A program made the translations under genes and the position numbers. A stretch of DNA of 64,000 nt from NCBI GenBank assembly GCA_964019165.1, contig OZ025269.1:11191114-11255113 (forward strand), in the 5' to 3' direction. Numbering within the stretch: the stretch's first letter is position 1; the number at the start of each line of letters is the position of its first letter. Under the pieces are notes generated by a model, which did not search any database, was not told the origin of the DNA, and saw only the letters and a program-made list of their open reading frames with translations. The DNA comes from Mastigias papua (Eukaryota; Cnidaria; Scyphozoa; Rhizostomeae; Mastigiidae). Below, in pieces: positions 44,606 through 56,199 of the stretch.

Positions 44606-46480
44606 CTGTAGTTGGTAGTAGAATGTGCTGCTTTAGCTACTGATTATTCCTTCAAAGGATAGTCTGTTATTAGTATGATACAGGATAACACCTTTTGGAC
44701 GCTCTGTGACAAGCTGTTTGTATTGCAATTCCTGAATGAAACTAGCATGCATATTGTTTCATACGTAAAGTTAATACTAGGAAAACTGTACCAAAAGGCG
44801 ATTTTGACTAGCTGAAGACAGAAATCTTGACTAGTGACCAACTAGGCCCTGTACTGTCTGACTAATGACCAAGGATACTCACCCTTCAACACCGTCAGAG
44901 AGCACTTTTGGGATACTTGCTGCAAAATGGAGGATTGTTAGATGACCAATTAAGCAAATGAAGATCTTGTTGATAAAATAACCGAACCTTGTGTATGTTT
45001 ACATAACTATCTTCGTCTAACTGATAACGCAGGCTCCTGCAGAATCCCTGCAGGATCCATTGATAGTGAAGATTGCTCTTGAAATGTCATCCCTTGAACA
45101 TAGCATAGCATTACTCAAACTGGCCAAAATGGGACTGTAAAATGTCATAGAATAAGTGGAAACAGATACACAAATGGTGCTGCTATTACAAGAGATAGCT
45201 GTCAATCTCAAGGCAGTTACGCCAAGTCAGGGATTGTGGACTCACCCATGCTAAGGTATAATTTTGTGAAGCTCTTCTGTGTTGATATCTGAGAACTGCG
45301 TTATAACTGTTTTGTTACTTGACCTGGTAAGTTGCTTATACACTACTATCATACTATGCATGAACTTTGGACAGTAGCATACAGAAACTGAAAATACAAC
45401 TGAGTCACTGACTTCATAGTTTTTGTATTGTGCTATGGTCTTTGGCACAGAAAAGCAGAAATGAAGATGCAAGAATAATGCCATTAGAGAATTGCATTGA
45501 CACTATGCACATCAATGCGAGAGATTTTATAGGGATTAAATGGATCATTGTGCTGAACATATGGTCATATAGTCCTGAAAATACAGAATAAATGGTCCAA
45601 GGATGGAAGGAAAGTTAGTGTAAAAAAGTATGAAGATTGTTTTCAAAAAATACATGTCATGTATAGCTTTGGCTGTTGAATTTTCAACATAAGAGGAGGT
45701 TTCGAACCTGTATTCGCAAATTTCTGTTTTTGCTATCATGGAAAATTCAATCTTTCAACATCAGACTAACAAATATGTTTATCTGGACCTACACGCCCGA
45801 AAGGAAGAGCAATGCTCCCTAGCTGATTCAAATCAAGAGCCATGACTAAATTGGTCAAATTAGAATGCATGGTACTCTAAGGTGCCTAATTGCCTTCCCC
45901 TCAATAATGAGTTTTTGAAAATTTTTCCAACCCGCCGCTCTTATTAGGACCCCCCTGCAATTAACTTAGGAAGACTTAGTGTTTAAAGTAGTTGAAGCAA
46001 GAATAATTTCCGTTATCATGAATCGTTGTCTTATCTATGTTCTTAACTGATTGTTGCCGAAGAAACTGCTATATTGGGTTTCCTTTTTAATAGCAAAATA
46101 ATTGTTCTGTTGTTATTGTTTCAAACTGAATTTTCGGTGTTTTTTATTTGTTGCACCGAAATATTGAAGCCGTTGTTGTAAGGGAATTTTGGTATGACAT
46201 GAATAATTCATACATAATGTATTAGAGAATACGAACCAGGCTAGAAAACTTTTCTAGAGTCATGTATTCACGTGACTGCATATATCCTAGCCCCCCCCCG
46301 GTAATTCCAACCCTTCCCAGAAATTAGGACCCGAAGAGTAGCGACGATTTGAAAAAATATGCAAAAAAGTTCAGAGATATATCGAACTATATTCTGATCC
46401 TCTTGGGCTTGAAGCATAACTGGCAGTGCTTGATCTTAACTTGTTCTCCAACCTAGGTATGGGGATTGGTTTTGCTTTTA
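44606..46480. other. Intergenic, shared with unit A
   Basis: Collinear with 17379-19200. No gene recognised. Confidence 0.5.
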
Positions 46481-46499
46481 CTGAGAAAATCCATCATGC

Positions 46500-47100
46500 T
46501 GTCTTCTTCCATTCATATATTCACCATATAAACGCTTAAGAACTTTTATACCGGTATTGTTGAGCCACAATTTCGATATTGTTGCTCTGTTTGGAGTTGC
46601 GCTGGTTCAACTGAGATTAATCAGTTACAAAAACTTCATCACAGGGCTGCTAGACTTTTAACCAACAGCAACTTCGGTACCCCAAGCAGACTACGTATTG
46701 ATACGTTGAGAGTTAATCCTGGTGAACAGCTTATTACTGATGAATCTAAAATAGTGGTTTTTCAGTCCTTGCAATACCTGGCTCAACAATACCTCTGTGA
46801 TCTTTTCACGTGAAACGCAAATAGTTCTTTGTATGTCCTGTTCAACACGGCGACTGATTTGTAATTGCCCAAGAATAAGTCATGTTACGGGCAATGATGT
46901 TTCTCTTATCGTGGTGGAAAAATGTGGAACGACCTTCCTGAAAAAAACTAAGCAGGCATCGTCCTTGTATTGCTTCAAGGAAAATGTTTAGGTTATCTAG
47001 GTTATTTCTTTTTATTGTCATTGATGTTTGTAATTCTTTTAGAGTTATACTTTTGTACTAGGTTTTTTTTTACGTTGAGCGTCCCTTGCAAGTCAGCTCC
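46500..47100 (+). pseudogene. CR1-like LINE 3' remnant (unit B copy)
   Basis: Partner of 19240-19870: frames with YTGIVEPQFRYCCSVWSCAG-like residues, then GKMWNDLPEKN after a stop, and the same 3' UTR (gttgagcgtcccttgcaagt). About 60 bases at the 3' junction are lost relative to unit A, so the LINE abuts the BESS-like pseudogene directly. Confidence 0.7.
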
Positions 47101-47103
47101 GGC

Positions 47104-47745
47104 CTACTCAATCTGAATTCTAGCAAAGGCTTTTGCATGTGAGGGAAGTCCTTGCATTCTTTTGGCCAAGCTCTGGCAAACCAGACTGTCCTCATCATCC
47201 AACTTTTTAAACCAATGCTTGGAGAGGTTCTCTGGTTCATGCTGCAGTTTCTTGCTTGCTTCACCAACACATTCAGCTGTCTTCAACGCGACTAGAGCAA
47301 TATCCAATTTGGATGGTTTCTTGTCAATTTCTATCCATGACTTTTACTAATGTTGTTTCCCACTTCTAATGGTTGTCTTACCTTTTCTCTTTAGTGTTGT
47401 CTTTTCCGAAGGTTGCTTTAGCTGGTCTTGGAAATCACCAGGCTGCTTAGAAACACTGTTGCTGGCAAATTAAACCTCAGTTTCTTCAATAGCAGGTTGG
47501 TGATCTATTATTTCATTATTAGGTGCTTCTCTCTGAATACTGTCTACTACCTTGCTGTCAGACAAACTCTGTGCACTATCAGTTTCAGCTGCATCATCGC
47601 CAGGCTTTCCAGCTGTTGGTGGAAAATCTTATGTTGCTTTTCAATAGCTAATAAGATTGGAAAACCATTCTAAATTAGCAAATTCTTTTGGAATGTCTGG
47701 TACAGCATCCTGCCAGAGCCTGATGGTTTTCTTTGGAGACGCCAT
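47104..47745 (-). pseudogene. BESS-motif-like protein pseudogene (unit B copy)
   Basis: Partner of 19930-20573. The last 67 codons are open here (47307-47104): KTAECVGEASKKLQHEPENL then SKHWFKKLDDEDSLVCQSLA, ending HAKAFARIQIE; the stop seen in unit A at the tryptophan is absent. Upstream the phase is kept back to ATG 47745 but broken by stops, including one not in unit A. Loss of function therefore probably began before the duplication. Confidence 0.45.
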
Positions 47746-47779
47746 TTTACCTCCTTGTGTATAAATGGCTTCAAAGAAA

Positions 47780-47975
47780 ATTCCCGTACAAAAGCAACGC
47801 AAGGATCGCCCGCATTTCAGATAAGCGATTTCCATTAAAGGAATCGATTGACGCAAGGATCGCCAGCATTTCTTAGAAATAATGTTTTCCATCTCAATCG
47901 CATGGATTGCCAGCACCGCAAGAATCACAGCAGCTTTGACAAAGTGGCTCCCATTAAGATGCAAGGATTGATGGT
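47780..47975. repeat. GCGATCCTTGCG motif repeats (unit B copy)
   Basis: Same spaced motifs as 20610-20805, upstream of the BESS-like pseudogene on the minus strand. Confidence 0.55.
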
Positions 47976-48224
47976 CACATTCTTGTCACTATGTGGCATC
48001 CTAACATATTGAAGATATTACTAAAGCTGGTTTTAAGTTTTCAGTACAGGTAGTCTAATACCTCTAAAAATTGGCTATGGGACATCGACTGAGACCCTCA
48101 TTCCTTTGTTCTATAAATCAGTTACAAACTCCCCTTAACTGGCGATTCAAGTTTAGTGGTAAGGCTTTCAATTTGGTACGATACACCTAGCTTTTTGTTA
48201 ACTACATTACTTTTAAGTTTCCCA

Positions 48225-48345
48225 CAATGACTGTAATTAGATTACTTAATTTCATATTATTTTTCAGGGCAGCACATAAATCAGCATTTGCGCTATACTC
48301 TACCCTGCTTAAAGAATATAAGATGAAATGAAATGAAAATGAGCT
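48225..48345 (+). repeat. LINE/SINE-like 3' tail (unit B copy)
   Basis: Same block as 21045-21172 with few substitutions, about 120 bases before the end of the methyltransferase gene. Confidence 0.6.
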
Positions 48346-48464
48346 TTCACACTTCATATTCAAAGAAAGTATGATAGGTGCATTTTTATCATAGTAGCAT
48401 CAAGCATCAATGAGATATAATATCATGTTGAGAGTCATAGTAATGAGAATAGTTAGCTGTCGTA

Positions 48465-49289
48465 TCAGATAGCCTCGACAATTATAAAGCTACTTGTTTC
48501 ACGGTACATGTGCCTCTCCTCTTTTGTGACAATAACGTTCTCTTGGACGATTTTGTAGATACCATCTTGCAAATCCTTTTCAAGATCTTCATATTTGGTG
48601 TTTAAATGAAAGGAGATTACATCATTCCTGATCGGGCTGTACTTTCTCTCAATAAAATCTGACACATCATGGTAATCCGTAAGATCCTGACTTTGAAAAT
48701 TGATGTTATTCTTCTTGAGACCATCAACTATAAGTCCGCTACCAATATGTTTACGCGGGTTCGTTGGTATAATTTCTACTTGCTCCTCAAGGTATGATGA
48801 TAGCTCCATACTCCCTTGGTCTCCGCGCACAGCAAGCATGATCTGTCCATTAGGCTTGAGGAATGATCTAGCTTTGATAATAACTTTAATGGGGTTGCTT
48901 GAATAGTAAATGGAGTGAACCATCAGAATCACATCAAATTTTTTGTCAGTTACGTAATGCTCATCAAAGAATGACAGATCAATTTCTGTAACCGTATTTT
49001 TCCAGTTTGCAGACTTTTTTCGCAGTTCCTCAGCGTGCTGGGGATTTGGCTCAATTGCAAGTAAACTTTTCACTCTCAAATCAGGATTGCTAATAATCTC
49101 ATCTTCTAGCCAGCCCATCCCTGCTCCAACACTCATCATATCGATCGATGTGGCAGAATATTTGTTTACAATTGGATGTATGATTCCATGCGCTATGTTT
49201 GAATTTCGATTTGTATCATGTGTATATGTATCGAATACTTTCGCATACTCTTCACTTGTAAGTACCTTAACATTCCTATTCTTAGACAT
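48465..49289 (-). CDS. Histamine N-methyltransferase-like SAM methyltransferase (unit B gene)
   Basis: 274 residues, complete, with no stop or frameshift. It differs from the 21293-22117 protein at about a dozen positions, for example motif I reads VGAGMGW instead of VGAGTGW, E-to-Q near the acidic strand, and I for V/M at some core sites. Motif order, length and the end SSFIIVEAI match the HNMT family. The residues aligned with the human histamine contacts are as in the unit A protein, so the pair share a substrate different from, or broader than, histamine. Conservation amid mutated neighbours suggests selection. The upstream region 49290-49480 is shared with the other two copies. Confidence 0.9.
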   Translation of the reverse strand: MSKNRNVKVLTSEEYAKVFDTYTHDTNRNSNIAHGIIHPIVNKYSATSIDMMSVGAGMGWLEDEIISNPDLRVKSLLAIEPNPQHAEELRKKSANWKNTVTEIDLSFFDEHYVTDKKFDVILMVHSIYYSSNPIKVIIKARSFLKPNGQIMLAVRGDQGSMELSSYLEEQVEIIPTNPRKHIGSGLIVDGLKKNNINFQSQDLTDYHDVSDFIERKYSPIRNDVISFHLNTKYEDLEKDLQDGIYKIVQENVIVTKEERHMYRETSSFIIVEAI

Positions 49290-49482
49290 ACTTGTGACTG
49301 GCAGATTTAGTGGCAAAATAATTTGTATGAAAGTCTGCCTGTGCGTTACGCTTAGTTACTGAAGAGAATCAAAGTCAAACGATATACACATACATGGACA
49401 TGGCTAGTGAACGCGAACACGGGGGGTTGGAGTTTATGGTCAATGCGGTTTTCAGAGAAAAGGATGTGATCATTTTCTAATA
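49290..49482. promoter_or_regulatory. 5' flank of the unit B methyltransferase gene (putative promoter)
   Basis: This segment is conserved in three units (32-235, 22118-22320 and here), the only non-coding stretch near the gene retained in all. It includes a G-run of variable length and would hold the promoter, but no core promoter motif is clear. It ends where a transposon has inserted at about 49483, so the more distal flank differs from unit A. Confidence 0.35.
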
Positions 49483-49797
49483 ATGCTAGTTGCAAACGAG
49501 AGAATTTTACTTAAGCAAAGTGTCATTGGTTATATTTTGCTAAGGCAGTTTTCTGTCGTATGCGAAGGCCTTTAAGTAAGTAATTTGACATTCGTGACCA
49601 AAAATGAAGTTTCTAATGCGATTGATATATTTTGTCATTCGTTGTTCTTTGCTTACTGTGTGTAGCAAACATAGTATTTCCTTTCGAGAAAACAATACAT
49701 CGCATGCGCTTCTCAACAGCAACACTGGCATTGTAAGACATGGCGGCAAACTATGAATTTGTGAATGAAGCCACACTTGACCTAAATTTATCTCTAT

Positions 49798-49841
49798 TAT
49801 TATCATCATTATCATCATCATCATCATCATCATCATCATAC
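49798..49841. repeat. (ATC)n microsatellite
   Basis: Short TTA/ATC triplet run, which explains the methionine-rich minus-strand frame here; not coding. Confidence 0.9.
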
Positions 49842-50113
49842 TCCTTCAGTTCCTTAGTTACATAAAAAAGGTATTTACTTAGAATGCAAAATAAGCAAAA
49901 TATAAGCAGAAAATAAACTGTAAACTGATCTTCCAGGAGGTCATAGTTGGGGATGAAATTGTGCCCAAAGCATTTGGCCTAAATCGATCTCATGAAGCTC
50001 CATAGGTAGTGCACGGTAGGCTCCGAGGATAGCTCTTCTTGATACCTCAAGCGAGTAACTGCGGGGTAGGTTCTGGGGGTCTAGGTCCCTGCTGTCAATT
50101 AAGTGCAGAGAAA

Positions 50114-50700
50114 TGTGACATTCAACACTCGTACCAGACTCCTAGTGCCAGACTCCTTCGTGTACTGCAAGTGTTATTTTCCGATATTTTATTAAGTTCG
50201 TATTAATCACTTGTAGACGTCAGACATAAGCTGCTATTGGCACAATTCGTTTGCATTGCTTGTACAGTTTATTCTACACGTTATGTGTATATTTTAAGAA
50301 TCAGTTGTCATCTCTCTTCGACGTTCTTCACAAATTGGTGCCGTGACCAGGATTGGGTTTTTGCAGTTACGTACTAAAATTCTTTCGCTCTTTCGTTATC
50401 ATACCGCCGAAGCAGAAATCCATACCTACCCATTTCCTCACAGAGGTAAAACTTCCCTGTTTTGTGGAGAACTTTGAAACTGCTTATTGTATTTTTGTTG
50501 TGTCTGCTTATAGTACTTAATGCACATGAAAGTAACGAAATCTTGAAAACTCCCTTATGATTTCTTTTGCTTCAATATCTGGAAAGCATGATTCAAGATG
50601 AATTCTCATTGGAAAGCGTTTAGTGTGTCCTTTTTTTATTGATTAGATCCCTGCCCTCAAAAATTCCTAGTTGCACACCTGAACACACTTATCTTTCCTT
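50114..50700 (+). mobile_element. LTR with primer-binding site (BEL/Pao-like), truncated
   Basis: 50114-50332 (219 bp, TGTGACATTCAACACTCG to GTTCTTCACA) matches the solo LTR at 12587-12804. It is followed at 50333 by AATTGGTGCCGTGACCAGGA, a primer-binding-site pattern common next to BEL/Pao LTRs. No gag frame follows, so only the 5' end remains. Confidence 0.7.
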
Positions 50701-51200
50701 TGGTTTCCACTTGTCTTGACTTTCGGCGAAAAACAGTCAAGTGTGATACCGTGGCAGCACAAGAGAGCAGCGTAAGTTGCTTCACTTCCATGCTCCTACT
50801 CCAAGATCACCTTTAACACCTTCACACAAATGTTAACGGATGTTTTATTGTGTAGACAGGACGCACAACAAAGTTGAACACGATCATACAAATATATGAC
50901 GATGTATGCGAACACATGTATGATCTTGTAGACGGACTTAAGGGGCAATTCCCATAAGAATATTATGAAATGATTCTTTGCCCAACCGAACTTATTGTTC
51001 TATCGTCATGAAAAATACTTTAGTCGCCGCACACAGTAAGCAAAATGCCACGAATGACAACAAATATCAAACGCATTAGAAATTTTACTTTTGGTCACTA
51101 AAGTCAAATTATTTGTGTAAAGGCCACCGCATACGAGAGAAAACTGCCTTACCAAAATTACACTTTACTTAAAGAAACTTTTCTCGTGTGTGCCTAGCAT

Positions 51201-51820
51201 AGCAACGGCATGGTACAAATTTTCATTTATGTGGAAATCTATGTAATTCGCGCAATCAATTTAGATCTTGCATAAGGATGCATTAGTATAATGCCTAAAG
51301 GGAGCATAGATGGTAGCAACACGTTGGCAGAAAATTGTTCCGGACTATGCCGTCAAATTACGTTTTCAATCTATTTGGGATACTATTGAACCTATGTAGA
51401 ATGTAAAATGCAATCTTTGATGTGGAAAGAAGAATTGAAATGATTGGTGCGTGTCTTGAAAACTTGAAAATTACCTATTTTGTTGTGATTCCATTGCCTT
51501 GCAAATAGGTTTGTTATTCGGGCCTTAGAGTTCGTATCCTGTTAATTAATGGCCCTATAGATCCAAACAGTGGCAGATTACCTAAAGATAAAATAGCCAC
51601 TGCGTAGGCCAAGTTGGGTTCCTATTGCAAATGTTCTATTTGAGTTTCAGCACAGTCGAAATAACTTCAGTTCAATATCGCACGTCTACAAGTAATTGAG
51701 CTAAAATCAATGGAAGGAACGCAGCAACTTAATCAACAAAATTAAGTCACCCGTGCGTTCAGAAAGCATACTCAAGTTTCAATGGGGTAAATTTTCTCCT
51801 TATAATAACTGCCGACGTTA
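51201..51820. other. Unit C sequence, non-coding
   Basis: 51205-51300 matches 22330-22410 and 51650-51800 matches 715-850 with clear divergence. The middle has no recognised content. Confidence 0.5.
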
Positions 51821-51827
51821 ATCCATT

Positions 51828-53835
51828 CATCATCATATTGTGCCATGTTGCATAGCATTTGCTATCATGGATCTCCATCTGTCACGACTTCAAGTGCACG
51901 ATATCATTTTCAATGGGTTTTCTTTTTGTAACCATGATCCCATACTGTCAAGTACCTTCTCTCTCCGTCTGCCCTTGCGTCGTTTTCCATTAATTTCCCT
52001 TGTCGTTTCTAACTGCTCCATACCTTTTCCTCATCACATGATTAAGGAATGTTGACAGCCTCTTCCTTATTTCATCAACTAACGTCCTCGTTCTTCCTGC
52101 CCTTTCAAGTACTTCTGTATTCGTAATTCTATTCAAGTAACATCCTTTAAGCATTCTACGAAAATACCATATCTCAGCCGCTTTTAATCGATTTTCTATC
52201 TCCTTGTTGATGGTCCATGCTTCACACCTATACATCAGTTTCGCCTTAAGTAGGAGCGGAGTACTCTCATCCGAACTTCAGTCAATATATTTTGATTAAC
52301 AAGAATGTGTTTCATTTGTCCAGAATTTTTTTTTCGCTTGCAATATCCTTGTAGTCACTTCTGTTCTGCACTTTCCATCTGCTGATATCCATGTACTAAC
52401 GTATTTGAAATTGCCAACTTGTTTTAATGTTTTGTTGTTTAACTTATTATCGCATGTAGGTGGATCTTTCTGTTTTGAGATAAAAATTGTTTCTATTTTT
52501 CTGATATTCAGATTCAATCCCATATTTCTACTCACTTTGTTAATTGTAGTTACTAGATCTTGCCATTCTTCTTCTGTTCCTGCTATCAATACAATAACGT
52601 CAGCGTATCGATGTTTGTTAATTTTTACACCTCCTATTCATATTAGCGGCCAGTCTCTGATTTCTTCCAAATTTGATCTCAATGTAAAGCGAATACAAGT
52701 CTGGTGAGAGCACGCTTCCTTGTCTAACACTTTTTTCATTGCTTTGGTATCCGCTGATTATGTTTACTTTAATGGCTTCGGTTTCTTCCCAGTACACGCT
52801 GCTGATTACTTTTAGATCCTTATCATCTGCATTTACATTTTGAAGCATTTACATAAGATTCTCATGTTTCACAATATCAAAAAACCTTATTAAAGTCCAT
52901 AAAGCACAATAAGAGGTCTTGCTGGACTTCAATGGATCGTTCGATAGCTGCTATTAAGGTATATATTGCATTTGTTCTTCCTTTCCTTCAATGAAGTCAA
53001 ACTGCTCTTGTGCAACCTCTGGCCTTGTCTTGTTCCTAATTCTCTTCATTATCATCCTAAGCAAGATCTTTGTATGATGGCTTTTCAAACTAATAGTACT
53101 ATGTAATTCGCATTCAATTGTTCAGCCTTCTTAGGGAGTGCAATAAATATAGATTTGGAAAGATCTTCTGGTTATTTGACCAGTGTCATATATGTTATTA
53201 AGAAATTTCATGATTTAATATACCCCCAAACTCTTCCAATGCTTCCAACAGCTCTATGGTGATTTTTCATGTCCTGGGACTTTCCCCACTTTGGTCTTGT
53301 TCATTGCATATTCTAATTCAATTTTTAGAATCTGTGCCCCTTCTGCGTTAATCCTAATTCTGTAGTAGTCATTTCTTTCGTTGTCACCATACTGGTCTTT
53401 AATGTAATCTTCCCATACCTCTAGTATCTTTCCTTGTCCATGATGATGTCCCCTTCTTTTGATATTAGACATCTTATGCTCGAGCACAATTTCTTTCTGC
53501 CTGTGACAACAACATTTTATGTTGCAATTTTGACAGGTTTTACTTTACTCCTGTGTTTACGATTACCAGCAGTCGCTTGATGACGGTAGAGGCCCACCTC
53601 TGGAGCATGAGCACCTCTACCAAACGAAGGTTCTCCATTCGAGCCCCTATTAACGTCGTTCACTCGATATGTATAAGATTGTGTTCCATGATTGTGCTTG
53701 GGAACTACAGCAGTGGTTTTCCGTTTCCTTCTACCGGATTATCGTACAGTTTACTCTGTTAGCCTTTGGTGATCCAACATCTCTCTGCAAAGCAGCAGGG
53801 GTGGCCGTTGACTCACTAGAGTTCATCAGTCCTTG
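51828..53835 (-). mobile_element. RTE-type LINE, internally deleted
   Basis: Flanked by ATCCATT (51821-51827, 53836-53842). The 3' end (left side) starts with a CAT/ATC tail, and the 5' end (right side) matches the 5' UTR of the LINE at 59751 on. The reverse transcriptase survives in pieces; the endonuclease is missing, indicating an internal deletion near 53520-53580. Its structure and target duplication support one insertion of the same family as 59751-63413. Confidence 0.85.
51990..53487 (-). pseudogene. RTE LINE ORF remnants
   Basis: In 5'-to-3' order on the minus strand: 53487-53254 (KILEVWEDYIKDQYGDNERN, linker), 52848-52618 (KVISSVYWEETEAIKVNI; SVRQGSVLSPDLYSLYIE), 52589-52296 (the region after YADD, with NFKYVSTWISADGK) and 52235-51990 (MYRCEAWTINKEIENRLKAA; RRMLKGCYLNRI). 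Each block has its match in 61340-63400. Frames are broken in at least four places. Confidence 0.75.
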
Positions 53836-53843
53836 ATCCATTA

Positions 53844-54460
53844 CCAGTACCAAAAGCGGCAAAGGTATGATGCTACACACTGCAGAATAATTCCTAATAC
53901 CAAGGGTCATTCAAATCATCTCGTTGAACGATACAAAGAGAGCTGGATTTCTAACGAAAGTCGGATGCACTATAGCAGTCTGGAGAACAAACAGGTGTAT
54001 GGAGACAATCTGTCAGATGTAGAAATAGACCAAATTTCTTCCTTATCTCCTAACTACAATGATATTTTTGCACTAAACCCTACAAAAGTTCCTCTCTCCT
54101 AAAAAGTATACAGAATCATATTATTCTGAACGAAACGCAGCCAGTAAATTGCCATCCTCATAGGAGGCCTTATGCATGCCATTTTTAAATCGATGATCAA
54201 ATATTGAAATGTTAAAAAGTAATTGAATTGTACACTCTTCTTCGCTGTCCAATGTCCCTGCCATTCGTTTAGAAAGAGGATGGTCTGTTACGTCCTATCT
54301 GTGACTCTCAAAGATCCAATGAAGTCACCAAAGAGGATTTGTATTCTTTACCCCATATTCGTGATATAATTGACGAAATGGTCCTTGTTCGATGTTGGAT
54401 CACATTGGACATAGCATCAGCATGTTGGGCCATATCGGTGACCTAGGAGGATAAAGAAAA
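53844..54460. other. Unit C tail, non-coding
   Basis: 53844-54202 matches unit A 3525-3931. The frame 53833-54102 (VEIDQISSLSPNYNDIFALN) is shared with 3750-3830 but is interrupted there, and is not recognised. 54203-54460 holds nothing I can identify. Confidence 0.45.
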
Positions 54461-54464
54461 AGAC

Positions 54465-55295
54465 TGCTTTTTCTATAATATATATAATAATATAACGAAT
54501 CTTTATACAGGATGCACATTTCAACAAAAATGCTGTTATCAATATGTGTCCTGTAAAGGAATAAAAAGAAAGTAAAGCCTATAACAACACTGATAAAAAC
54601 CTAGCAGTAATTACGTTGATCATTTAAAAGTTTCATACATATCATATCACAATTTTCAACTAAAATGTTTCTTTAATTGCTCTTCATATTGCTTGAACGA
54701 TGCGAATCTCTTTGCTTGAGTTGAAGTCAACTTGAGTTGAAGAACTCCGCAATACGTGAAGGTTGGCAGAATCATTGAGTCATACACTGCCTTTGCAGAG
54801 GACAGATCAAGGGAATCCCTAATCTTTGCCAGTAACCGTAATCTGGATGATGCTCGTTTGAAGCACTTTTCAAAGTGGGTATTCAGATTTAGGGTACAGT
54901 CTATTTCAATGCCAAGATATTTGCATTGTCTAGTGTTTAGTATTTAGAGCCTCGGTACATTACATCAAGTGTCTCACTCTGTTTTGCGATCCTTTGCAAA
55001 GTCCCAAATAGAAGAGATTCCGTCTTGCCTTTTTCAAATTGATTATCAATCCATTTTCATCAAACCAATCGGCGATAGACTCCATATCATTTGAGATCTT
55101 GGTTTTAATGATTTTCAAATCTCAAAATCGGTAACATGTTCGTCAAACGCTTTGCTGTAGATCACTATGTTATCTATGAATGCGAAGATACGTTCGATTG
55201 TAAATCCTGCCAAATAATATCTATCATTCGCTAATTGGTAGCTCCTTCGTTACAAAGTCTAAAATCATATATATATTAAATTCCCATTTGTCTCG
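54465..55295 (-). pseudogene. CR1/Rex-like LINE reverse transcriptase remnant
   Basis: The minus strand reads, from 55180 downward, DMESIADWFDENGLIINLKK then TESLLFGTLQRIAKQSETLD, CKYLGIEIDCTLNLNTHFEK and RASSRLRLLAKIRDSL with YDSMILPTFTYCGVL. This is the post-catalytic region and thumb of a LINE polymerase. Stops and shifts are frequent. The 3' end near 54465-54530 has an AT-rich tail and the motif aatctttatacaggatg shared with 56551-56580. Confidence 0.75.
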
Positions 55296-55299
55296 AGGT

Positions 55300-56160
55300 C
55301 TCTACCGAGTAATCCAAGCATCTTCAATCGGTTAGTTCCACTTTTATCTGCATTTCGGTAGATCCTCTCGTCTCATAGTTCATGGGATTTTTAAACCTAG
55401 GCAAGTAGCTTACTACACAAACCAGTAGAGACATCATGAATATGTGCAGACATGGAAACGATTAGTGCGAGAAGCGTATGACATTATGTCAAACCATGCT
55501 AGGAGATCCTGGACAATTGCGGCCCCATTTGGTGAGAAATATTCACTTTGTTGCTAAAGACTAACTGATGATAGCCCATATACTAAGTGCTACTTGAAGG
55601 AGCGAAGGATATGGCCGCCGTAGGTACACTGCAATTAATTCTATTGGTTTCTTGTGACAACCTCCCCAAGAAGTGTCCTCCTAGAATTACCTGCTACCGT
55701 CTTGCACATCTCTGCCTCTGATCGCAATTATTATTTTTTGAGAGGCATTAATGAAAGCAGTTTTTGTGAAATATTTTACTTTTAGCTCCCTGCTCAGAAA
55801 GCCCCTCCCACTGTCCCACTGGTTAAACTTGAAACTTTTGTAGCACTCCATGGTGTGTATGTCAGATTGTATGAATGATGAACCCCATTATGCATAACCT
55901 CAGATATCAGAGGGTGGGGGATACTTGCAAGTTTAGAAAGTCGTATGGCGTAGTTACTAAAGAAATCGGTCATCAGGCACGGCACTGCCAAATAAAAAGT
56001 AGTTGGGGGCAGAGGCGTTGCCAGTGGTCGTGCAACAATCTTATGCAATTTTCAAATTTCCCTGTAATGATGTTCTGTAAAAGCAGTTTTCTGAAATGAA
56101 GCTACTTGCAAAATAGCATCTCTTGTAACCCTGTATTCCGTCGTGCTCATATCTCAGAGA
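55300..56160. other. Non-coding, content unclear
   Basis: Between two LINE ends. I recognise no gene or repeat; the open frames at 55794-56048 and 55875-56099 do not resemble known proteins. Confidence 0.4.
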
Positions 56161-56199
56161 ACAAAGGAATGTGAGCGAAAATAGCTCTCATATCCCTGT

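Larger units (their letters stand above)
22087..49258. repeat. Tandem segmental duplication, unit B
   Basis: This is the second full unit of the array. It is longer than unit A because it gained a TTAA element, an RTE LINE with a Tigger inside, a Copia element with a LINE inside, and a Mutator-like element. It lacks the BEL/Pao element of unit A at the matching place (3450 to 10517 in A correspond to about 26098-26170 here). It ends with its own complete methyltransferase gene. Confidence 0.9.
49483..51200. mobile_element. DNA transposon with ~190-200-bp terminal inverted repeats
   Basis: Left 49483-49680 and right 51012-51200 are inverted, diverged copies (for example left ttcgttgttctttgcttact, right agtaagcaaaatgccacgaa). 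Ends are ATGCTAG/CTAGCAT. Units A and B lack it; their sequence is continuous between positions matching 49480 and 51205. The interior holds an ATC microsatellite and an LTR with a primer site, so it has been invaded. No transposase seen; superfamily unclear. Confidence 0.7.
49259..54202. repeat. Tandem segmental duplication, decayed unit C
   Basis: Homology to the start of units A and B is clear at 49259-49480, resumes at about 51205-51810, and again at 53844-54202, where it matches 3525-3931 of unit A, including the tail of the BEL/Pao element. Between these blocks lie transposons absent from A and B. Homology stops at about 54202, which looks like the right edge of the array or a deletion. 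Divergence is visibly greater than between A and B. Confidence 0.75.

Noticed and set aside
49540..49839. Methionine-run ORF on the minus strand
   Set aside because: It is translated ATC microsatellite and adjoining transposon repeat.
50333..50352. Possible tRNA gene fragment
   Set aside because: It is a short primer-binding-site pattern next to an LTR, not a cloverleaf; no tRNA gene is visible in the window.
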